Assembly (NCBI RefSeq): GCF_036375055.1
Contig: NZ_DASUSQ010000135.1
Location: 22,498-86,497, forward strand
Reading direction: 5' to 3'
Source of the DNA: Umezawaea sp036375055
Lineage (GTDB): Bacteria; Actinomycetota; Actinomycetes; Mycobacteriales; Pseudonocardiaceae
DNA: 64,000 bases
Below are positions 32,954 to 39,770 of the stretch, in pieces. The position numbers were made by a program, and so were the translations under genes. The notes beneath the pieces were generated by a model. It was not told where the DNA came from. It searched no databases and saw only the letters and a list, made by a program, of their open reading frames with translations. Positions within the stretch are counted from its first letter, which is position 1. Every line of letters starts with the position of its first letter.

Positions 32954-33067
32954 TCACGGCGTCCAGTCACCGTCGATGAAGTCGTCCGTAGGGCCGGTCC
33001 AGCCCATGGTGACCTCCTCGAGCTGCCCCACGAACTCGACCTCGGTGTCCTCGGAGTGCTCCTGCAC
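32954..33067 (-). CDS. Lasso peptide precursor (A), unannotated small gene
   Basis: 37-aa precursor starting at GTG 33067, with GGAAGGGGGG about 8 nt upstream. The leader (residues 1-21) is acidic and ends GQLEEVTM, placing Thr at the -2 position required for B2 cleavage. The predicted core (22-37) is GWTGPTDDFIDGDWTP: Gly1 for the macrolactam, Asp7 and Asp8 as candidate ring acceptors, Trp at 2 and 14, Phe9 bulky enough to act as a plug. It is immediately upstream of B2, C and B1 on the same strand. Ring size (7 or 8) is not decided by sequence. Confidence 0.92.
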   Translation of the reverse strand: MQEHSEDTEVEFVGQLEEVTMGWTGPTDDFIDGDWTP

Positions 33068-33108
33068 GATCGCACCCCCCTTCCGCTGTCCGGTATCCCA
33101 GTTCGACG

Positions 33109-33169
33109 CGGACCAGCCGTCCGCGTCCGCCGATCACATTTCCCGGACGGGGCCGACCGGACCAGTCCG
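33109..33169. promoter_or_regulatory. Two related palindromes in the divergent lasso promoter
   Basis: CGGACCAGCCGTCCG (33109-33123) and CGGACCAGTCCG (33158-33169) share the element CGGACCAG and CGGAC/GTCCG dyad arms, with spacers of 5 and 2 nt. They lie between the precursor gene (minus) and the dioxygenase gene (plus), so they are candidate operators for both directions. Confidence 0.5.
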
Positions 33170-33244
33170 ATAAATCACCGACGGGAAATCACGTCAGCAC
33201 AATCACCTACAGCCCGAGCGCTACTCCGACTGCTAATTTCGGCC

Positions 33245-33263
33245 GCGGAAAACTCGTTTCCGC
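33245..33263 (+). promoter_or_regulatory. Inverted repeat before the dioxygenase ribosome-binding site
   Basis: GCGGAAA-ACTCG-TTTCCGC, perfect 7-bp arms, ending 22 nt before ATG 33285 and just upstream of the AGAGGAG site. It could be an operator or a leader hairpin affecting translation. Confidence 0.5.
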
Positions 33264-33284
33264 AGAACGAAGAGGAGTAGCGAA

Positions 33285-34172
33285 ATGCCCATCTCCGACG
33301 ACCACGTGGAACAGCTGGTCGAGGAAGGCCGCACCCTCGTCCCCGATTTCCTGGACGCGGCGACGCTCGCCGAGTGCGGGCGGGCGGTGGCGGCGTACTT
33401 CCCGACCGGCGAGGAGTGGGCCGCCGCACCGGACAAGTACCGCGGGGTGCGGAAGTCCGCGGGCTTCCCCTACCAGCAGGACGTCCTCAACGAGGTCTCC
33501 ACGCACCCGGACCTCCAGTCGTTCGTCGAGCGCGTGCTGGGCCGGGACGACGTGCGGCTCGGCGATTCGCTGCTCCAGGCCAAGTACGGCCCGGCCCTCG
33601 GCCCGGTCAAGGACCAGCGGCTGCACAACGACGCGTGGGGCCGCAACACCCTCGTGCACCCGCCGCGCAGGCCCGAGTTCCAGCGGGTGTTCGCGATCGT
33701 CTACTACACCGACGTCGAGGTGGACCTCGCGCCGACGTACGCGGTGCCCGCCAAGCTCACCCGTGACGTGCCGCTGCTGACGAGGTCCGGCGAGGCGGCC
33801 TACGACAGGGCGGACTACCCGGAGCTGTACGAGCAGGAGCAGCCGGTGGTGGCGTCCGCGGGCAGCGTGCTGCTGTTCAGCGGTCACACCGTGCACCGCG
33901 GGTCGGCCGTGCGCAGGCCGACCGGCCACCGCTTCGCGCACTTCCTGAACTTCCACTCCGCGCGCTCGACGTGGCTGGACAAGCAGGGCTGGCCCGGCTC
34001 GCCCGCCGCGCCGAACGGGCCCGCCGTGCGGCGGCTGGTCGAGTCGGCCTCCCCGCACCGCCGGGAGCTGCTGGGCTTCCCGGCCGTCGACAGCGACTAC
34101 TGGACCGAGGAGGCGCTGGCGGGCACCGCCGCGCTGTACCCGGGTCTCGACCTCGCGCCCTACCGCCGTTGA
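33285..34172 (+). CDS. Phytanoyl-CoA dioxygenase-like Fe(II)/2-oxoglutarate oxygenase
   Basis: 295-aa PhyH-family oxygenase. The iron ligands are the HxD of RLHNDAWG and the distal His of GHTVHRGSAV, with the basic 2-oxoglutarate-binding residues just after it. Such enzymes hydroxylate unactivated carbons; a 2OG oxygenase is known to hydroxylate Asp in the lasso peptide canucin. With four Asp in the core, beta-hydroxylation of Asp (or oxidation of Pro/Thr/Ile) is possible. First gene of the plus-strand tailoring operon; AGAGGAG precedes ATG 33285. Confidence 0.88.
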   Translation: MPISDDHVEQLVEEGRTLVPDFLDAATLAECGRAVAAYFPTGEEWAAAPDKYRGVRKSAGFPYQQDVLNEVSTHPDLQSFVERVLGRDDVRLGDSLLQAKYGPALGPVKDQRLHNDAWGRNTLVHPPRRPEFQRVFAIVYYTDVEVDLAPTYAVPAKLTRDVPLLTRSGEAAYDRADYPELYEQEQPVVASAGSVLLFSGHTVHRGSAVRRPTGHRFAHFLNFHSARSTWLDKQGWPGSPAAPNGPAVRRLVESASPHRRELLGFPAVDSDYWTEEALAGTAALYPGLDLAPYRR

Positions 34173-34192
34173 CCTGACTTGGAGACGCCGCC

Positions 34193-34777
34193 GTGACCAC
34201 CTCGCCCTCCGTCGTCGTGCTGAGCGGTTCGCTCGACCCGCGCTCCCGCACGGACCAGCTCGCGCTCTGGTGCGGCAGGCAGTGCGCCGCGACCGGGGCA
34301 GCGGCCACGGTGTTCCGCGGCGGCGACCTGGAGTTCCCGATCTTCGACCCGGTGCGCGCGGAGCGCCCGGCCGCCGTGCGGCGGTTCCTGACCGCGCTGT
34401 CCACCTCGGACGGTGTCGTGCTGCTGTCGCCCGCCTACCACGGCGCGCTGTCCGGGCTGCTGAAGAACGCGCTCGACTACGTCGCCGACCTCGGTTCGGC
34501 GGACCGGCCGTACCTGGACGGGCGGTCGCTCGGCCTGGCCGTGCTCGCGGGTGGCGAGCAGGGCGCGGCCTCCGCGCTGGCCACGCTCCGCGCGGTCGGG
34601 CACGCGCTGCGGGCCTGGCCGACGCCGCTCGGGGTCACCCTGTGCGGAGACCGCGCCGCCTTCGACCTCTCGGGCGAGCCCTCGCACCCGGACGCGGTGG
34701 CGCAGCTGCGGACCATGCTCGCCCAGGTACGCCTGTCGCGCGTCCCCGACGTGCTGTCGGCGCCGGTGGTGGCGTGA
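34193..34777 (+). CDS. NAD(P)H-dependent FMN/flavin reductase
   Basis: 194-aa flavodoxin-fold reductase of the NADPH-dependent FMN reductase family: LSGSLDPRSRTDQL for flavin phosphate binding and SPAYHGALSGLLKNALDYV at the flavin ring. Flavin-dependent halogenases need free reduced FADH2 from such a partner, and a halogenase lies in the same operon, so this is the likely supplier. It begins 20 nt after the dioxygenase stop; its stop overlaps a possible GTG start (34774) of the antiporter. Confidence 0.9.
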   Translation: MTTSPSVVVLSGSLDPRSRTDQLALWCGRQCAATGAAATVFRGGDLEFPIFDPVRAERPAAVRRFLTALSTSDGVVLLSPAYHGALSGLLKNALDYVADLGSADRPYLDGRSLGLAVLAGGEQGAASALATLRAVGHALRAWPTPLGVTLCGDRAAFDLSGEPSHPDAVAQLRTMLAQVRLSRVPDVLSAPVVA

Positions 34778-34779
34778 CG

Positions 34780-36144
34780 ATGACCGCCACCCTCCCCGAC
34801 GTCGGCCTGCCCGCCCCCCGCCGGTTCGCGCCGGTCTACGCCTGCCTCGTGGTGGTGCCGCTGCTGGTCGCCGCCGCGCTCCTGTGGCACGCGGGCACCG
34901 GTCCCCCGCTGACCGGCCGCACCGACCCCGCGCAGGTCGCCGTCGTCCCGGTGGCCCGGCTGCTGCTCGCCGCCGGGGTGATGATCGCGACGTGCCTGGC
35001 CGCCGGGGCGCTCGCCCGCAAGGCGGGGCAGCCCGCCGTGGTCGGCGAGATCGCGGGCGGGGTGCTGCTCGGGCCGTCGGTGCTCGGCCTGCTGTGGCCG
35101 CAGGGAGCCGCGTGGCTGCTGCCCGCCGGGGTCGTGGGGCCGTTGGGCGCCCTCGCCCAGTTCGGGGTGCTGTTCTTCGTCTTCCTGGCCGGACTGGAGG
35201 TCGACGTCGCCGCGCTGCGCGGCCGCGGCCGGATGTCGGTCGTGGTGAGCCACGTCGGGATCGCCGTCCCGCTGCTGTCCGGCGTCGTGCTCGCGCTGGC
35301 CTGCTACTCCACGTTCGCCCCCGACGGCGTCGCCCCCGCCCCGTTCGCGCTGTTCATCGGCGTCGCGATGAGCGTGACCGCGTTGCCGGTGCTGGCGCGG
35401 ATCCTGGAGGAGGCGGGCCTGCTGAGGTCGCCGCTGGCGGCGCTCGCGCTCACGTCGGCGGTGGTCGACGACGTCACGGCGTGGTGCCTGCTCGGCGTCG
35501 CGGTCGCGCTGCTGGGCGCGTCCACGGCGTGGGCGGTCGTGCTGGTGCCCGTGGCGGTGGTCGTCGCCGGACCGGTGGTGTTCGTGGCCGTGCGGTCGCT
35601 GCTGCGGCGCGCGGGCGACCGCGTGCCGTGGTGGGCGGTTCCCGCGGTGGTCGTCGCGGTGCTGCTCGTGGCCGCCGGGGCCGAGAGCGCGGGCGTGCCC
35701 GCGCTGTGCGCCGCGTTCCTGCTGGGCTTGGCCGTGCCGGGGGACTCTCGGCTCAGCCGGGAGGCGCGCGACCGCCTCGGCGGGGTGACGACGGTGCTGC
35801 TGCCGCTGTTCTTCGCGGTCAGCGGCCTGCACACGGACCTCGGCCGGGTCGCGGAGTCCTGGGGCTGGTGCGCGGTCGTGCTGGCGGTGGCCGTGGCGGG
35901 CAAGTTCGGCGGGGTCGCGGCGGCGGCCCGGCTGATCGGCCTGCGCGCGGGGGAGGCCGTGCGCCTCGGCGCGCTGATGAACTGCCGCGGCATGACCGAA
36001 CTGGTCGTGCTCGACCTGGGTCGCAGGCTCGGCGTGATCGGGCCCGACCTCTTCTCGGTGCTGGTCGTCACCGCGCTGGTCTCCACGGCGATGACCGGAC
36101 CGTTCCTGCGTTCCACCACGACGGAAAGGCGGTTACCACCATGA
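34780..36144 (+). CDS. Cation/proton antiporter of the CPA2 (KefB/NapA) type
   Basis: 454-aa integral membrane protein with about 12-13 hydrophobic segments: PAVVGEIAGGVLLGPSVLG, LFFVFLAGLEVD, and SAVVDDVTAWCLLG, where the DD pair marks the ion-binding site of CPA2 antiporters. In clusters such proteins serve self-protection or export support by handling protons. No ABC exporter is present, so this is the cluster's only transporter. ATG 34780 is chosen; GTG 34774 is in frame and overlaps the previous stop. Its stop overlaps the halogenase start by 4 nt. Confidence 0.9.
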   Translation: MTATLPDVGLPAPRRFAPVYACLVVVPLLVAAALLWHAGTGPPLTGRTDPAQVAVVPVARLLLAAGVMIATCLAAGALARKAGQPAVVGEIAGGVLLGPSVLGLLWPQGAAWLLPAGVVGPLGALAQFGVLFFVFLAGLEVDVAALRGRGRMSVVVSHVGIAVPLLSGVVLALACYSTFAPDGVAPAPFALFIGVAMSVTALPVLARILEEAGLLRSPLAALALTSAVVDDVTAWCLLGVAVALLGASTAWAVVLVPVAVVVAGPVVFVAVRSLLRRAGDRVPWWAVPAVVVAVLLVAAGAESAGVPALCAAFLLGLAVPGDSRLSREARDRLGGVTTVLLPLFFAVSGLHTDLGRVAESWGWCAVVLAVAVAGKFGGVAAAARLIGLRAGEAVRLGALMNCRGMTELVVLDLGRRLGVIGPDLFSVLVVTALVSTAMTGPFLRSTTTERRLPP

Positions 36145-37847
36145 CCGAGGACTTCACCGCACTGCTGGACGCGCTCGACCCGGACGAGGCGGACGCGGTC
36201 CGCGGCTGGTTGGGCGGCGGGCCGGGAGCGGACCCGCTGGCGTTCCTGCGCGACCGGGAGCGGACGCCCCAGCCGATGCCCAGACCCCCCGCGGACGACC
36301 CGAAGGCGATCCGCCGCGTCGGCGTGGTCGGCGGCGGAACGGCCGGGTACCTCACGGCTCTGGCGCTGCGCGCGAAGCGGCCGTGGCTGGAGGTCACCGT
36401 CGTCGAGTCGTCGGCCATCCCGGTGATCGGGGTCGGCGAGTCGACGGTGCAGTCGATCGTGCAGTTCCTGCACAACTACCTGGGCATCGATCCCCAGGAG
36501 CTGTACCGGCGGGTGCGGCCGACGTGGAAGCTGGGCATCAAGTTCGACTGGGGGTCGGCGCCGGAGGGGTTCATGGCGCCGTTCGACTGGAGCGCGAACT
36601 CCATCGGCCTGCTCGGCTCGCTGGAGACCAGGGGTGACATCAACGCGTTCACCTTCCAGTCGCTGCTGATGGCCGCGGACCGCACCCCGGTGTACGACCT
36701 CGGCGGCCGGTACGTGTCGCTGATGAAGCACCTGCCGTTCTCCTACCACCTGGACAACCAGCCGCTCGTGGCGTTCCTGTGCGACCTCGCCCGCGAGCGC
36801 GGGGTGCGGCACGTCGACGCGAAGATCGACGGCGTGGAGCTGTCCGCCCCGGACTGGGTCGACCACCTGCGCACCGACGACGGCGAGCGGCTGGAGTTCG
36901 ACTTCTACGTCGACTGCACCGGGTTCCGGTCGGTGCTGCTGGAGAAGGCGCTGGGCACGCCGTTCCACAGCTACTCGGACAGCCTGTTCACCGACTCGGC
37001 CGTCATCGGCAACGTCGAGCACGGCGGGTCGCTCAAGCCGTACACGTCGGCCATCACCATGGACGCGGGCTGGTGCTGGAACATCCCCACCCGCGACGCG
37101 GACCACCTCGGCTACGTGTTCAGCTCGCGGTACCTCGACGACGACCGGGCCGCGGCCGAGCTGGCCCGGCGCTTCCCCGGCGTCACCGAGCCGACGTTCA
37201 TCCGGTTCCGCAGCGGACGGCACACCGAGGCGTGGCGCGGCAACGTCGTGGGCATCGGCAACGCGTTCGCGTTCGTGGAGCCGCTGGAGTCCAGCAGCCT
37301 GCTGATGATCACGCTGATGGTCATGCAGCTGACGCGGGCGCTGCCCGGCACGTGGGCGGAACCGGTCAGCCGCAGCGCGTTCAACGGCTCGCTCACCGCG
37401 AAGTGGGACGCGCTGCGGTGGTTCCTGGCCGCGCACTACCGGTTCAACCGGCGGCGCGACACGCCGTTCTGGCGGGACGCGCGAGCGGGGGTGAACGTGG
37501 ACGGCCTCGAACCGCTGCTGGGCGCGTTCGCCGACGGCGCACCGCTGCAACTGCGGGACGGGTTCACCCGCGGCGCCGTGCGGGCGTCCGTGCGCACGTT
37601 CTACGACCTCCAGGCCTACGACTGCGTCCTGCTCGGCCAGGACGTGCCCGCCCGGCTGCTGCCGATCACCGAGGACGACCTGTCGGCGTGGCGGACGCGG
37701 AAGGCCGCCGCGGACGCGCTGGTCCGCACGGCGCTGCCGCAGCACGAGGCGCTGGCCGTGTTCGACAAGGAACCCCACCTGCTGACCTCGCTGTTCGAGG
37801 ACGAGGACAGCTGGGCCGCGGCGAGCAGGCCGATCCGACTGGTCTGA
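36141..37847 (+). CDS. Flavin-dependent tryptophan halogenase
   Basis: 568-aa halogenase. The FAD motif GGGTAGY begins near residue 64, the PrnA-type GVGEST follows, the catalytic lysine is in WKLGIKF, the halogenase signature WxWxIP is W311-C-W313-N-I-P, and the glutamate of VEPLESSS matches PrnA Glu346. It would chlorinate or brominate a Trp ring; the lasso core has Trp2 and Trp14. The ~60-residue N-terminal extension before the flavin motif is unusual and may recognise the peptide substrate. Last gene of the plus-strand tailoring operon. Confidence 0.93.
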   Translation: MTEDFTALLDALDPDEADAVRGWLGGGPGADPLAFLRDRERTPQPMPRPPADDPKAIRRVGVVGGGTAGYLTALALRAKRPWLEVTVVESSAIPVIGVGESTVQSIVQFLHNYLGIDPQELYRRVRPTWKLGIKFDWGSAPEGFMAPFDWSANSIGLLGSLETRGDINAFTFQSLLMAADRTPVYDLGGRYVSLMKHLPFSYHLDNQPLVAFLCDLARERGVRHVDAKIDGVELSAPDWVDHLRTDDGERLEFDFYVDCTGFRSVLLEKALGTPFHSYSDSLFTDSAVIGNVEHGGSLKPYTSAITMDAGWCWNIPTRDADHLGYVFSSRYLDDDRAAAELARRFPGVTEPTFIRFRSGRHTEAWRGNVVGIGNAFAFVEPLESSSLLMITLMVMQLTRALPGTWAEPVSRSAFNGSLTAKWDALRWFLAAHYRFNRRRDTPFWRDARAGVNVDGLEPLLGAFADGAPLQLRDGFTRGAVRASVRTFYDLQAYDCVLLGQDVPARLLPITEDDLSAWRTRKAAADALVRTALPQHEALAVFDKEPHLLTSLFEDEDSWAAASRPIRLV

Positions 37848-37853
37848 TCCGCG

Positions 37854-37907
37854 CACAGCTCGCGCACAGGCGAGGCACAAGGAGGACCCAGCCGGGAGCG
37901 CGACCGT
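37854..37907 (+). promoter_or_regulatory. PhoP-type triple direct repeat and -10 (GT39 gene promoter)
   Basis: CACAG at 37854 and 37865 and CACAA at 37876, period exactly 11 bp, then a -10-like GACCGT (37902-37907) seven bases before ATG 37915. Same arrangement and spacing as in the promoter of the PhoP-like regulator at 21189. Confidence 0.7.
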
Positions 37908-37914
37908 CGGCACC

Positions 37915-39732
37915 ATGACGGTTGTCGACTCCCCCGCTCCCGCCCCGACGGCACCACCCCCTCCGGCGGTCGGAGAGCCTCGCTGGGAACGCCCGGCGCT
38001 GGTCGGGCTGCTCGCCGCGACCGCCGTGCTCTACCTGTGGCGGCTCGGCGACTCCGGGTGGGCCAACGCCTACTACTCGGCCGCCGCGCAGGCCGGGGCG
38101 CGGAGCTGGGAGGCGTGGTTCTTCGGGGCGACCGACTGGGCGAACTCGATCACGGTCGACAAGACGCCCGCGGCGCTGTGGGTCATGGGGCTGTCTGCGC
38201 GGCTGTTCGGGGTGAACGCGTGGAGCATCCTGGTGCCGCAGGCGCTGATGGGCGTGGCGAGCGTCTGGCTGCTGCACGCGGCGGTGAAGCGGACGTCGGG
38301 TGCGGCGGCCGGGCTGGTCGCGGGCGCGGTGCTCGCGCTGACGCCGGTCGCGGTGCTGATGTTCCGGTTCAACAACCCGGACGCGCTGCTGGTGCTGCTG
38401 CTCGTGGCGGGCGCGTACTGCACGGTGCGGGCGGTGGAGACGGCGAGTTGGCGCTGGCTCGCGCTGGCGGGCGCGGCGGTCGGGTTCGCGTTCCTGGCGA
38501 AGATGCTCCAGGCGTTCCTGGTGCTGCCGGCCTTCGGGTCGACGTACCTGGTGTTCGCCCGCGCCACGCTGGGGAGGCGGATCGCGCACCTGGCCGCCGC
38601 GCTCGGGGCGGTGGTGGTCGCGGGCGGGTGGTGGGTCCTGGTCGTCGAGCTGGTGCCCTCCGGGTCGCGGCCGTTCATCGGCGGGTCGCAGACGAACAGC
38701 GTGCTCGAACTGACGTTGGGCTACAACGGTTTCGGCAGGCTCACCGGTGACGAGGTGGGCAGTGTCGGCGGCGGTGCCGGTGGTGGTTGGGGGTCCACCG
38801 GGTGGTTCCGGTTGTTCGGCGGCGAGATGGGCGACCAGATCGCGTGGCTGCTGCCCGCCGCCGTGGTGCTGCTCGTCGCGGGGTGGTGGGCCGGTGACCG
38901 GGCCTCCCGCGCGGGATTGTCGTTGTGGGGTGGCTGGTCGCTGGTCACCGCCGCCGTCTTCAGCTACATGAACGGGATCATCCACGGGTACTACACGGTG
39001 GCGTTGGCGCCCGCGATCGGTGCGATCGTCGGGATCGGGGCCACGGCGCTGTGGCGTCGGCGGAGCGATCCGGTGGCGCTCGCCGGGTTGTCCGGGGCGG
39101 TGGCGCTGGCGGCGTTGCAGGCCTACCTGCTGCTGACCTCGTGGTCCGGCACGTTCGCGATCGTCGTGCTGGTGCTGGGGTTCCTCGCCGCCGCCGGGTT
39201 CTTCTTCAGCCCCAAGGTGTTCGTGCCGGTCGCCCTCGTCGCCGCGCTGATCGGGCCGGGCGCCTACTCGGTCGCGACCGCGGCCACTCCGCACTCCGGG
39301 GCGATCCCGTCCGCCGGTCCGGCGGGCACGGGTGGGTTCCGCGGTGGCGGCGGGATGGGTGGGGGCATGGGCGGTCTGTTGAGCGCGCCGACACCAGGTG
39401 CCGAGCTGGTCTCGTTGCTGCGGTCGGGCTCGCGGACCTGGGCCGCCGCCGCGGTGGGGTCGAACAACGCCGCGGGCTACCAGTTGGGCAGCGGTGTGCC
39501 GGTGATGGCCGTGGGCGGGTTCAACGGGACCGATCCGGCTCCCACGCTCGCCGAGTTCCAGCGGCTCGTGGCGGACGGGAGGATCCACTACTTCCTCGGC
39601 GGGGCCGGTATGTCCGGATCCACCGGAAGTGACGCGGCGCAGGAGATCGCGGCCTGGGTCCAGCAGAACTTCGACGCGTCCACGGTGGACGGTGTGGCCG
39701 TCCACGACCTCACAGTCGGCGCACAGCGATGA
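37915..39732 (+). CDS. GT39 (ArnT/PMT-like) membrane glycosyltransferase, paralogue 1
   Basis: 605-aa GT-C glycosyltransferase with about 11 membrane helices. The first periplasmic loop has the family's acidic motif region (FGATDWANSITVDKTPAALWV), and the C-terminus is a soluble domain after a Gly-rich linker (GGFRGGGGMGGGMGG). Such enzymes transfer sugars from polyprenyl phosphate to envelope polymers. It is a paralogue of the 41021 gene. A PhoP-type box lies 61 bp upstream of the start, and the next box lies in its 3' end. Confidence 0.9.
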   Translation: MTVVDSPAPAPTAPPPPAVGEPRWERPALVGLLAATAVLYLWRLGDSGWANAYYSAAAQAGARSWEAWFFGATDWANSITVDKTPAALWVMGLSARLFGVNAWSILVPQALMGVASVWLLHAAVKRTSGAAAGLVAGAVLALTPVAVLMFRFNNPDALLVLLLVAGAYCTVRAVETASWRWLALAGAAVGFAFLAKMLQAFLVLPAFGSTYLVFARATLGRRIAHLAAALGAVVVAGGWWVLVVELVPSGSRPFIGGSQTNSVLELTLGYNGFGRLTGDEVGSVGGGAGGGWGSTGWFRLFGGEMGDQIAWLLPAAVVLLVAGWWAGDRASRAGLSLWGGWSLVTAAVFSYMNGIIHGYYTVALAPAIGAIVGIGATALWRRRSDPVALAGLSGAVALAALQAYLLLTSWSGTFAIVVLVLGFLAAAGFFFSPKVFVPVALVAALIGPGAYSVATAATPHSGAIPSAGPAGTGGFRGGGGMGGGMGGLLSAPTPGAELVSLLRSGSRTWAAAAVGSNNAAGYQLGSGVPVMAVGGFNGTDPAPTLAEFQRLVADGRIHYFLGGAGMSGSTGSDAAQEIAAWVQQNFDASTVDGVAVHDLTVGAQR

Positions 39733-39764
39733 CACACGGAGCACCCAGCCCCGGCCCCGAGGTT
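39711..39764 (+). promoter_or_regulatory. PhoP-type triple direct repeat and -10 (GT2-GtrA gene promoter)
   Basis: CACAG at 39711 and 39722 and CACAC at 39733, period 11 bp, then GAGGTT (39759-39764) six bases before ATG 39771. The first repeat lies inside the end of the upstream GT39 gene. Third instance of the same promoter design. Confidence 0.68.
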
Positions 39765-39770
39765 GGGCTC

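Noticed and set aside
32954..33007. Internal GAGGAGGT followed by ATG at the leader/core junction, as if the lasso core were translated separately
   Set aside because: It is explained by the Glu-Glu-Val-Thr-Met codons of the leader; a leaderless core could not be bound by B1.
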